From Gemmatimonadaceae bacterium (GTDB taxonomy: Bacteria > Latescibacterota > UBA2968 > UBA8231), in the NCBI GenBank assembly GCA_002726335.1, contig PBSR01000258.1:1-25112 (forward strand): DNA of 25,112 bases, written 5' to 3'. Below the pieces are notes generated by a model. That model saw only the letters and a program-made list of their open reading frames with translations, searched no databases and was not told the DNA's origin. The stretch's first letter is position 1, and each line of letters opens with the position of its first letter. Of this stretch, positions 1 through 7,602 are shown one piece after another. A program made the position numbers and the translations under genes.

Positions 1-79
1 TCCTGAAGAAATCACCATATGTCACCATGGTACCACGACTTACGAAAAAGTACAACCTTCAATTCTTAACAGAGCACTA

Positions 80-673
80 GTGCATCGAGCCCGTTCGATC
101 GACGGGGCGATTGGCGGATCCTTCCGACTGGACCAAACGATCGATGGGTTCATGTACAGCGACAGCCGCGATCTGACCGGGTATGAGGACGGGACGGAGA
201 ATCCCGAGGATCAGGCGGCTGTGGACGCGGCAATCCTGCAGGGGGCCGGTGCTGGGATGGACGGATCAAGTTTTGTCGCCGTGCAGCAGTGGATCCACGA
301 TTTAGGCCTGTTCGAGACGATGCCACAACACGAGCAGGACAACACGATTGGCCGCCGGAAGATCGACAATGAGGAACTCGAAGATGCGCCCGAGTCCGCA
401 CACGTGAAGCGGACGGCTCAGGAGAGTTTCGCCCCGGAGGCGTGGGTGCTCCGGCGATCGATGCCCTGGTCGGATGCGGAGAGAGAAGGGCTGGTGTTTG
501 TCGCGTTTGGTCGGTCGTTCGATGCGTTCGAAGCACAGCTGAAGCGGATGACGGGCGCGGAGGATGGCATCACGGACGCCCTGTTCAAGTTCACCCGTCC
601 TGTTCTGGGAGCCTATTTCTGGTGTCCGCCCGTCAGGGACGGGCATCTGGACCTGAGGGCAGTCGGACTGTAG
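80..673 (+). CDS. DyP-type heme peroxidase, 5'-truncated
   Basis: C-terminal two thirds of a dye-decolourising peroxidase, which uses heme and H2O2 to oxidise diverse substrates. Seen: the family signature GYEDGTENP (the GxxDG motif with the distal catalytic Asp), a His in ESAHVKRT at the usual proximal heme-ligand site, the conserved VLRRSMPW segment, and the C-terminal block DALFKFTRPVLGAYFWCPP. Family members are about 300 residues long; only 197 lie after the GTG at 80. The frame stays open to the window edge, but the roughly 28 residues encoded by bases 2-85 do not resemble a DyP N-terminus and their bases are AT-rich. The real gene therefore probably continued upstream with different sequence. 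The last 41 bases overlap the end of the convergent FAD oxidoreductase gene. The family call is firm; the 5' end is unresolved. Confidence 0.85.
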   Translation: MHRARSIDGAIGGSFRLDQTIDGFMYSDSRDLTGYEDGTENPEDQAAVDAAILQGAGAGMDGSSFVAVQQWIHDLGLFETMPQHEQDNTIGRRKIDNEELEDAPESAHVKRTAQESFAPEAWVLRRSMPWSDAEREGLVFVAFGRSFDAFEAQLKRMTGAEDGITDALFKFTRPVLGAYFWCPPVRDGHLDLRAVGL

Positions 674-2114
674 GCGGCCGATCTGCAACCCCCTTGCGCG
701 GCATGCGCTCGTCCGCCGGCGTCGGCTCCACGTCCGTCATGGCGTCCAGCCAGCCGTGCTCCAGCGTCGGCGCGGCGCCATCCTCGACCAGCTGCTGCCG
801 CAAGCTCGCCGGATCGCCCTGCGCCACATCACCACCGAAGAGAGCCGCCGCTGTACCGGCTGCCTGGCCGAGCATCATCATGGTGCGACTGAGCCGGCAG
901 CTCGAGGCCCCGATCGATGAGAAGCTGGCTCCCCGGCAGGCGACGAGGAGATTGTCGATCTCCAGCGGCAGCAGGCAGCGGTAGGGGATCCCATACGGGC
1001 CGGTGAGCTCACGCGACGGGCGGGCTCCGTGGAAGTCGACGGAGTGGTCGGCGATGGCGACGATGTCATCGTGCTCCTGGGCGGCCAGGCCGGCGTCGAT
1101 GTCCTGTTCGCGCAGCACGTAACGCCCCACGAGACGATACGTCTCGCGCACCCCAAGGGCCGGGCTCATCCAGGTTCGCCGCCAGCGGCCGAAAGGTTCG
1201 GCGTAGCGCGTCTGCATGACGTGCCAGTGCAGTCGCGCCCGGGCAAAGGCGACGTCACGCGCCCGCGAACCCAGATCGTAGGCCTCGGCACCCGTCATCA
1301 GGTGCAGGGGATTCATGTTCAGATCACCGTTGGGGTAGGTGCGGATACTGGTGACAGCCCGGATGTCGTCAGCGTCGACGTCACAGTCATCCGGAAGGGG
1401 CTCGACCCGGGTAGATTCGCCCTCGCCAACGGCGGCGATTCTGTAGCAGGGGCTGGCGTTATTGAGCACGAGTCCATCTGTACAGCTGGCAGAGGTCTCG
1501 CTGTAGACGTCCGGCCCTTCCGGACCGATGGTGTGCCGGCACCCGACACCGCGGGCCACATGGGTGTCGGCGGTGGCGTCGACGAAGACCGCCGCCTCGA
1601 CGCGCAGCTCGTCACCACCGGTGTCACGGGCCAGGACTGCCCGGATCCGCCGGGATGGTCGATCGACATCAACCTCGGTGAAGCTTGTGCGCAGCCGCAG
1701 GTCACAGCATCCGGTGGCCGCGAGAAACTCCTGCATGACATCGTCGAGGGCCTGAGGCTCGAAAGTGACGGGAACGCCCGTGCGTCGGCTCAGGCTCAAG
1801 CGGTAGTCGCTGCGCTCCAGATCGCGATCGTACCAGCCCCAGGGGCGCTCCGGGTGGTAGCTGCACTTGCGCTTCTGCAGGCACACAGCGTCAGGCGTCA
1901 ACCGCAAGTGCTCGTAGAGCTCGGTGCACAGGCCCGTGCCACCGGCGACAGGCTCCCAGTTGTTGACCCCCGCCCAGGTGCTGGTGCCCCCCACACCATC
2001 GGCCGCCTCGAGCAGGACGACGCGAGCCCCCAGCCGGGCTGCAGCGCAGGCGGCACCGAAGCCGCCGCTGCCAGCGCCGACAACGCAGAGATCGGCTGTC
2101 AGGACCTCCCCCAA
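633..2114 (-). CDS. FAD-dependent oxidoreductase (FAD_oxidored family)
   Basis: A 493-residue flavoprotein. The N-terminal Rossmann fold shows VVGAGSGGFG (dinucleotide-binding GxGxxG) at about residues 11-20, then an acidic LLEA end of beta-2 and GVGGTSTWAGVNNW. The C-terminal half has the matching FAD-contact region (LLVACRGASFSSIGASSCRL) followed by MMMLGQAAGTAAAL. This layout fits the FAD_oxidored (PF12831) family, often found near carbohydrate-degradation or amidohydrolase genes. The substrate cannot be read from sequence. No signal peptide is visible. The start is the TTG at 2114: it lies 3 bases after the ppk2 stop, an in-frame TGA blocks any extension, and no other ATG or GTG precedes the nucleotide-binding motif. 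No clear Shine-Dalgarno sequence precedes it, so translational coupling to ppk2 is likely. The 3' end overlaps the convergent peroxidase gene by 41 bases. Confidence 0.85.
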   Translation of the reverse strand: MGEVLTADLCVVGAGSGGFGAACAAARLGARVVLLEAADGVGGTSTWAGVNNWEPVAGGTGLCTELYEHLRLTPDAVCLQKRKCSYHPERPWGWYDRDLERSDYRLSLSRRTGVPVTFEPQALDDVMQEFLAATGCCDLRLRTSFTEVDVDRPSRRIRAVLARDTGGDELRVEAAVFVDATADTHVARGVGCRHTIGPEGPDVYSETSASCTDGLVLNNASPCYRIAAVGEGESTRVEPLPDDCDVDADDIRAVTSIRTYPNGDLNMNPLHLMTGAEAYDLGSRARDVAFARARLHWHVMQTRYAEPFGRWRRTWMSPALGVRETYRLVGRYVLREQDIDAGLAAQEHDDIVAIADHSVDFHGARPSRELTGPYGIPYRCLLPLEIDNLLVACRGASFSSIGASSCRLSRTMMMLGQAAGTAAALFGGDVAQGDPASLRQQLVEDGAAPTLEHGWLDAMTDVEPTPADERMPRKGVADRPPTVRLPSGPDARP

Positions 2115-2117
2115 GAG

Positions 2118-2954
2118 TCAGTACGTCTCGGGCACGAAGGTCTGGTCATCCATGGGCGGCCGCACGTAGCCATCGTCCTGCTGGCGTGGCGGCAGCTCGA
2201 GCTTGGGCGGCTGCAGATCCTCGTGGGGGATCAACTGCAGCAGGTGGGCGATGCAGTTGAGTCGCGCCCGCCGCTTGTCGTCGGCATTAACGACAAATCA
2301 GGGAGCCTGCTTGATATCGGAGTGGCGGAACATGTCGTCCTTCGCCTTCGAATGATCCACCCAGCGAACCCGCGCTTCCAGATCCATCTCACTCAGCTTC
2401 CAGCGTTTGCGCGGGTCGTCCATGCGCTCCTGGAAGCGGGACTCCTGCATCTCGTCGGACACCGAGAAGTAGTATTTGATGAGAATGATCCCGGAGCGCA
2501 CCAGCATGCGCTCGAACTCGGGACAGGAGCGGAAGAACTCCTCCACCTCCGCCTCGTTGCAGAAGCCCATGACTCGCTCGACCCCCGGACGGTTGTACCA
2601 GCTGCGGTCGAACAGCACCATCTCTCACGCCGCCGGCAGGTGGGGGACGTAGCGCTGGAAATACCACTGGGTCTTTTCCCGTTCCGTCGGCACACCCAGG
2701 GCGACGACGCGGGCGATTCGTGGGCTCAGTCGTTCGGTGATGCGCTTTATGACACCGCCCTTGCCGGCGGCATCCCGGCCTTCGAAGATGACGACGACTT
2801 TGAGGCCCTCGTGCTTGATCCACTCCTGCAGCTTGACCAGCTCTTCCTGCAGCCTGTCCAGCTCCGTCTCGTAAAACTCCTTCTTCAGTCGACCCGACTT
2901 GCCGACCGGGCTGGTGGGACTGTCGTTCTTCTTGTTGTTCTTGTTCTTCCCCAT
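2118..2954 (-). pseudogene. ppk2: polyphosphate kinase 2, interrupted by two in-frame TGA codons
   Basis: PPK2 transfers phosphate between polyphosphate and nucleotides. Read through, the frame encodes 278 positions, normal for a class I PPK2. It has a Lys-rich N-terminus, Walker [10 protein letters not shown] (about 59-67), FDRSWYNR (Walker B region, about 115-122) and the C-terminal blocks NADDKRRARLNCI and DDQTFVPETY. TGA at 2625-2627 (position 110) sits where the family has Gly in PAAGEM. TGA at 2298-2300 (position 219) sits where it has Trp in KQAPWxVV. There is no frameshift and flanking residues are well conserved. The ATG at 2954 follows AAGAGGT at good spacing, so it is preferred to the TTG at 2972 that overlaps the mlrC stop. 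The gene lies between mlrC and the FAD oxidoreductase gene in one operon. It could be a very recent pseudogene, a readthrough gene, or an assembly with base errors; as written no full protein is made. Confidence 0.85.
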
Positions 2955-2968
2955 GGGGACCTCTTCAC

Positions 2969-4471
2969 TCAAGCGAGGGGGAATTCGGATGCCGCCAACA
3001 CCTCTTCCTCAGGGTCCAGAGGAAATATGGGGCGCGGGCAGCGGCTATAGGGCAGGCTGTGCAGGTTGGCGCTCGTGGAGCCAGGTACGTCGACTGGGAT
3101 GATACGCGCAGCGATCGACTCGTAGTGGGTGCGGAAGCCGTTGGGTGACTTCATCGACACCAGGTCGAACTCTTCGGGGTCCAGGCCATGAGCGAGGAAC
3201 AGCCGCCGGCCCATGACATGGATGTGCCTTTCGGTGACCAACACTTGGATGGTGTCCGCGATCACGAGGACGGCGGTGCGGCCGGCGTGAGCCCGGGTGC
3301 GATCCTCGTAGAGGAACTCGCCGTCCCCCAGGCTCCGTACGTAGGCCTCAACCCGCAGCGGTGTGTGACGAGCCGGATCGAGGCTGCCCCCCAGATGCAG
3401 ACAGGTGTGGGTGCCGACGCCGGCCTCGATGGCGGCTGCCACGGCGGGCGCATCGACGATCGTCAGCAGGGCCCGCCGGTCAAAGCCGTGCTCGATCAGG
3501 CCACGAAGGATGTGGTTGCTGTCACCTGACGCACCCGAGGACGTGGCATCGGCGGCGTCGGAGAAGACGCACAGGCCGTCGGTCTTGCGGGCCTGACGAA
3601 TCGCGTCGTCGAGCGGCGTGAGGGGAGCCTGCAGACGGGCGCGATGAGACCACAGGAAGCGGGCCATGGCCAGCGCCTCTTCCCGGGCCCAGGCTTGTAC
3701 CCCATCGCCGGCGGACTCGTCGGTGGCCAGAATCACATTGGAGCGCAAGTCGGGGACGTCGGTGAAGGGATTGCCGATCAGGACACCGGCAGCAAGACCC
3801 CGTGGGTCGGCCTCGAAACGCTGACAGCGGCGGATCACTTCGCCAAACAGGCCCGTGGCTGTGAGCAGCTCATCGCCTCGTACGAGCATGGGCAAGCGAA
3901 TTCGCGTGGTCAGGGCCCGGGTGCCGTCGAGCAGTTGCAGCAGCACGTGGGCCGCTCGCTGTCCGGTCTCGTGCTGGTCGGTGTGGGGATAGGTGTGGAA
4001 GGGGAGGATGGCATCGCTGCCGTCGACCATACGATCCGTCAGGATGCCGTGGAGGTCCATGGACAGCACGACAGGTACATCGCCCACCAGCTGTCGAACC
4101 CGCTCGAGGAGGGCGCCCTCGGGGTCCATCTCGAGCTCTCCCACCATGGCACCGTGCAGGGCCAGGTAGACGCCGTCACAACCCGCCCGGATGGCCTCGG
4201 CCACGGAACGGGAGAATTGCTCGAGAAAACGCTGCAGATCGGCTTCTGCCACCGGTCCCCCGGAGCCGGACCAGGCAGTCAGGGCGGTGGCCACGTCAAG
4301 TCCGACGGCGTCGAATACGCCAAGGGCTCCACCCACTTCCGTCGACGTGGCTCCGAGGACGTGCCGCACTTCGGGGCCGTCCACGGCCTGGAAGTCGTCG
4401 TGCACCGTCAGAACGGGATTGAAGGAGGAGGTCTCCTGGATGAAGCCGGCCAGCAGGACGCGTCGTGACAT
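2969..4471 (-). CDS. M81 family metallopeptidase (microcystinase MlrC-like)
   Basis: A 500-residue protein of the MlrC (M81) zinc peptidase family, named for linear-microcystin cleavage; most members act on unknown small peptides or amides. Seen: the N-terminal [10 protein letters not shown] (family HETNTFSP, with Gln in place of His), LALHGAMV, and candidate zinc ligands D139 and H141 in MDLHGI plus H163 in TYPHTD. The D-x-H-21-H spacing matches MlrC. The rest corresponds to the MlrC C-terminal domain. No signal peptide. The ATG at 4471 is chosen because the family N-terminus ([12 protein letters not shown]) begins there; an upstream extension to 4576 would run into the divergent polA gene. 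No good Shine-Dalgarno is seen. A 15-bp inverted repeat covers the start codon. It is the first gene of an operon with ppk2 and the FAD oxidoreductase. The real substrate is unknown. Confidence 0.87.
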   Translation of the reverse strand: MSRRVLLAGFIQETSSFNPVLTVHDDFQAVDGPEVRHVLGATSTEVGGALGVFDAVGLDVATALTAWSGSGGPVAEADLQRFLEQFSRSVAEAIRAGCDGVYLALHGAMVGELEMDPEGALLERVRQLVGDVPVVLSMDLHGILTDRMVDGSDAILPFHTYPHTDQHETGQRAAHVLLQLLDGTRALTTRIRLPMLVRGDELLTATGLFGEVIRRCQRFEADPRGLAAGVLIGNPFTDVPDLRSNVILATDESAGDGVQAWAREEALAMARFLWSHRARLQAPLTPLDDAIRQARKTDGLCVFSDAADATSSGASGDSNHILRGLIEHGFDRRALLTIVDAPAVAAAIEAGVGTHTCLHLGGSLDPARHTPLRVEAYVRSLGDGEFLYEDRTRAHAGRTAVLVIADTIQVLVTERHIHVMGRRLFLAHGLDPEEFDLVSMKSPNGFRTHYESIAARIIPVDVPGSTSANLHSLPYSRCPRPIFPLDPEEEVLAASEFPLA

Positions 4472-4482
4472 ACCGCGTATGT
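4468..4482. promoter_or_regulatory. 15-bp perfect inverted repeat over the mlrC start codon
   Basis: ACATAC-CGC-GTATGT, 6-bp arms around a 3-bp centre. It spans the ATG of the M81 gene (4469-4471) and lies in the 79-bp divergent spacer with polA. It could be an operator blocking translation or transcription of the mlrC operon, or a small hairpin. A weak polA promoter may lie at TTGATG (about 4513) with TAGTTT near 4536; this is uncertain. Confidence 0.3.
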
Positions 4483-4550
4483 AACGGAGGCTGGCCTCTC
4501 CGGGCAAACCACCTTGATGCCGATTCTGCACGCGGTTAGTTTGACCTGCC

Positions 4551-7370
4551 ATGTCCACTGCCTCACCTGAGACCAAGACTCAGAGCCAGGCGGATCGCGC
4601 CCTGGGCCGAGCCGCTGAACTCGATCTCGATGACCGCAAGGTGTTGTGTCTGCTCGACGGCATGGCCCTGGCCTACCGTGGCCACTTCGCGCTGATCAAC
4701 AACCCGGTGATGACCTCGTCGGGCATGAACACCTCGGCGCCGCTGGTGTTCATCAACACCCTGCTGGAATTCCTCGAAAAGTTCGAGCCGACGCATATCG
4801 CCGCCGTCTTCGACGCGCCCGGGCCAACGCACCGCCACGTGGAGTTCGCCGAGTACAAGGCGACGCGGGACCGCATGCCGGAGGATCTGAGCTCGGCGTT
4901 GCCCTATGTGTTCAAGCTGCTCGAGGCGTTCCAGATCCCGGTGCTGCGCGTCGAAGGCTGGGAGGCAGACGATGTGATCGGCACCCTGGCCAGGCGCGCT
5001 GACAGCATCGGCATGACGACCTACATGGTCACACCGGACAAGGATTTCGCCCAGCTCGTATCGCAGAACACCTGGCTCTACCGGCCCGGGCGTGCCGGCA
5101 AACCCGCGGATCTGCTGGGTGAGGACGACGTGCTGGCCAAGTGGAAGATCCAGCGGGTGGATCAGATTATCGACCTGCTCGGACTGATGGGGGACACGAG
5201 CGACAACGTGCCCGGTGTACCCGGGATCGGCGAAAAGACGGCGCAGAAGCTGCTGGCCGACTTCGACACGGTGGAAGATCTGCTCGACCGGCTCGATGAG
5301 CTGAAGGGCAAGCGCAAGGAGACGCTGGTCGAGTTTGCCGATCAGGCCCGGTTGTCGAAACGTCTGGTGACGATCGAAACCGAGGTGCCCCTCGATGTCG
5401 AGGTGGAGGACCTCAAGCGCAGCGAAGCAGATCAGGTCGAACTGACGAAACTGTTCTCCGAACTCGAGTTCAACGCCCTGGGCAAGCGGCTCTTTGGCGA
5501 CGACTTCGAGGCCGGTGTGCAGCGCATGAAAGCCGGCGTTGAGGATCCGCACCAGGTCAAGAGCATCGCCGAGGTGGAGCACGACTACCGCCTGGTGGAT
5601 GGAGTTGAAGCTCGTACCGAGCTGATCGCTGAGTTGCAGGACAGCGATCGCTTCGCCCTGGACCTGGAGACTACGAGTCTCAACCCGAAGACCTGCCAGA
5701 TTCTCGGACTGGCGGTGAGCACGAAGGCGCACACCGGAGCTTTTGTCCTGTTCCCTGAAGACGAGAGTGAGAACCGCGCGGTCCTGGAAGAGCTGCGGCC
5801 CCTGTTGGAGGGACCGGGTGTCAAGGTGGGACACAATCTGAAGTTTGATGTGACCGTTCTGCGCTGGCACGGTGTGGGTCTGGGCGGAACCTTGTGCGAC
5901 ACCATGGTCGCCGCCTTCCTGGCCACACCGGACCTGCGTCGCAGCATGGACTACCTGGCCCAGGCCCTGCTCGGGTACCGTCCGATCCCGATCAGCGACC
6001 TGATTGGCGAGCGCGGTTCAGATCAGCGTTCCATGCGCGACGTGCCCATCGAGGATCTGACCGAGTACGCCGCCGAAGATGCTGACATCGCCCTGCAGCT
6101 GTGGGAACGACTGGAACCCCTGCTCGCGGAGTCAGAGCAGGCACAACTCTACCAGCGGGTCGAAGCGCCGTTGATCCCCGTGCTGGCCGCCATGGAGCAC
6201 GCCGGCATCCGCGTCGATCCCGAGATCCTCAAGGTGATCTCCGACGACCTGGCGCAGAAGATCGAGAGCTCGGCGGCGCGCATCGAGGAGCTGGCGGGGG
6301 AGCCTTTCAACCTCAATTCGCCGCAGCAGCTCGGGCAGATCCTGTTCGAGAAGCTCGATCTCGACCCGAATGCACGGCGCACGGCCAAGTCGAAGCAGTA
6401 CAAGACGGACGAGATGGTTCTCACCCGGCTGTCACACGAACACGAGATCGCCAGGCAGATTCTCGACTATCGGCTCTGCACAAAGCTGAAGTCCACCTAC
6501 CTGGACATGCTGCCCGGGGCCATCTTCAGCGGCAGCGGGCGCATCCACACACACTACGAACAGGCGGTGGCGGCGACGGGTCGTATGCAGTCGAGTGGAC
6601 CGAATCTGCAGAACATTCCGATCCGTACCGAGCAGGGCCGTGAGATCCGCAAGGCCTTCGTGCCCGGCGGACCCGAGTACACGCTGCTGTCGGCTGACTA
6701 CTCGCAGATCGAGCTGCGTATCATCGCTGAGATCTCAGGCGACGAACGTATGAATGAGGCCTTCTCCGAGGAGGAGGACATCCACACCGTCACCGCGTCC
6801 CGCATCTACAACGTGCCCCCGTCCATGGTGGATGATGACATGCGGCGCCAGTCGAAGACGGTGAACTTCGGCATCATCTACGGCATTTCTGCCTTTGGCC
6901 TGTCCGAACGTCTGGGCCTGCCGCGCAAGGTGGGGCAGCAGTTCATCGAGCAGTACTTCGAAGAGTATCCCGGCGTTCGCCGCTACATGGACGAGACGGT
7001 CGAGTTCTGTCGCGAGAATGGCTACGTGCGGACCCTCAACGGGCGCCGGCGCTACCTGAAGGACATCAACTCCCGCAATCGGGCGATCCGTTCCGCCGCC
7101 GAGCGCAACGCCATCAATTCGCCGATCCAGGGGACGGCGGCGGACATGATCAAACTCGCCATGGTGACCATCCACCAGCAGCAGCTCGAGCGCGGCTGGA
7201 AGACGAGGATGCTGCTTCAGGTCCACGACGAACTCGTCTTCGATCTGTACCAGGAGGAAGAGGCGGAGGTGCGGCAAGTGGTGGAAGAGGCGATGCAGCA
7301 GGCGATCCCGATGAAGGTGCCGATCGTGGTGGAGATGGGAACGGGGCCGACCTGGCTGGAGGCACATTGA
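4551..7370 (+). CDS. polA: DNA polymerase I
   Basis: A 939-residue Pol I that fills gaps and removes RNA primers in replication and repair. There are three domains. First, a 5'-3' nuclease (about 28-320), with LLDGMALAYRGHF, the acidic DDVIGTLA cluster, GDTSDNVPGVPGIGEKTA and the helix-hairpin-helix region. Second, a 3'-5' exonuclease (about 350-540), with Exo I DLETTSL (about 370), Exo II GHNLKFDV (about 427-434) and Exo III YAAEDADI (about 505-512); the acidic residues are all present, so proofreading should be active, unlike in Taq-type enzymes. Third, a family A polymerase (about 560-939), with motif A SADYSQIELRII (about 712-723), motif B RRQSKTVNFGIIYG (about 765-778) and motif C QVHDELVF (about 890-897). 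The ATG at 4551 is the first in frame, and residues 1-27 are a non-conserved leader. It is divergent from mlrC, and the stop lies 3 bp before the tandem hairpin repeat. Confidence 0.97.
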   Translation: MSTASPETKTQSQADRALGRAAELDLDDRKVLCLLDGMALAYRGHFALINNPVMTSSGMNTSAPLVFINTLLEFLEKFEPTHIAAVFDAPGPTHRHVEFAEYKATRDRMPEDLSSALPYVFKLLEAFQIPVLRVEGWEADDVIGTLARRADSIGMTTYMVTPDKDFAQLVSQNTWLYRPGRAGKPADLLGEDDVLAKWKIQRVDQIIDLLGLMGDTSDNVPGVPGIGEKTAQKLLADFDTVEDLLDRLDELKGKRKETLVEFADQARLSKRLVTIETEVPLDVEVEDLKRSEADQVELTKLFSELEFNALGKRLFGDDFEAGVQRMKAGVEDPHQVKSIAEVEHDYRLVDGVEARTELIAELQDSDRFALDLETTSLNPKTCQILGLAVSTKAHTGAFVLFPEDESENRAVLEELRPLLEGPGVKVGHNLKFDVTVLRWHGVGLGGTLCDTMVAAFLATPDLRRSMDYLAQALLGYRPIPISDLIGERGSDQRSMRDVPIEDLTEYAAEDADIALQLWERLEPLLAESEQAQLYQRVEAPLIPVLAAMEHAGIRVDPEILKVISDDLAQKIESSAARIEELAGEPFNLNSPQQLGQILFEKLDLDPNARRTAKSKQYKTDEMVLTRLSHEHEIARQILDYRLCTKLKSTYLDMLPGAIFSGSGRIHTHYEQAVAATGRMQSSGPNLQNIPIRTEQGREIRKAFVPGGPEYTLLSADYSQIELRIIAEISGDERMNEAFSEEEDIHTVTASRIYNVPPSMVDDDMRRQSKTVNFGIIYGISAFGLSERLGLPRKVGQQFIEQYFEEYPGVRRYMDETVEFCRENGYVRTLNGRRRYLKDINSRNRAIRSAAERNAINSPIQGTAADMIKLAMVTIHQQQLERGWKTRMLLQVHDELVFDLYQEEEAEVRQVVEEAMQQAIPMKVPIVVEMGTGPTWLEAH

Positions 7371-7373
7371 CAG

Positions 7374-7509
7374 GCGCTCGATGGAGCATGCCCGGCTGCG
7401 CCGGGATGCTCATCTCGCGGGCCGTGTTGGAGGCCGACAATGCGCTCGATGGAGCATGCCTGGCTGCGCCAGGATGCTCATCTCGCGGGCCGTGTTGGAG
7501 ACCGACGAC
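7374..7509. repeat. tandem 68-bp repeat, each unit with a long hairpin
   Basis: Two head-to-tail copies (7374-7441 and 7442-7509) start 3 bp after the polA stop. They are near identical: apart from a changed pair inside the stem, differences are confined to the 3' end of the unit. Each unit can fold into a 14-bp stem with two single-G bulges and a TGC loop. The stem pairs ATG with CAT, AGCAT with ATGCT, and CCCGGC with GCCGGG (copy 1) or CCTGGC with GCCAGG (copy 2). The C-G pair 7393/7403 of copy 1 is a T-A pair 7461/7471 in copy 2, so pairing is kept by a double change. No T tract follows, so this is not a classic terminator. It could protect the polA mRNA 3' end or be a dispersed REP-like element. 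No other copy is seen in this window. The rest of the spacer to 7602 holds no gene. Confidence 0.85.
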
Positions 7510-7602
7510 TCGCTGCACTCGCGCGGCTCAACACGGTTCGGGGATTCACCCCGGCCCCGACCCGACCCCAACTGCAATGCAGGCAACCAGGGAGTCTGTC
7601 CG

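Noticed and set aside
2298..2627. Alternative genetic code (UGA as Gly or Trp) to explain ppk2
   Set aside because: The two TGAs replace different residues (Gly and Trp), and TGA is used as a normal stop by many genes here, including polA, amtB and the FAD oxidoreductase.
1029..3050. 673-residue open frame on the plus strand, antisense to the FAD oxidoreductase and ppk2
   Set aside because: Runs opposite well-recognised proteins, shows no family motif, and is Val/Gly/Asp-rich in the way expected of a high-GC antisense frame.
4563..5870. 435-residue open frame antisense to polA
   Set aside because: Opposite a gene with every family A polymerase and exonuclease motif; no family features.
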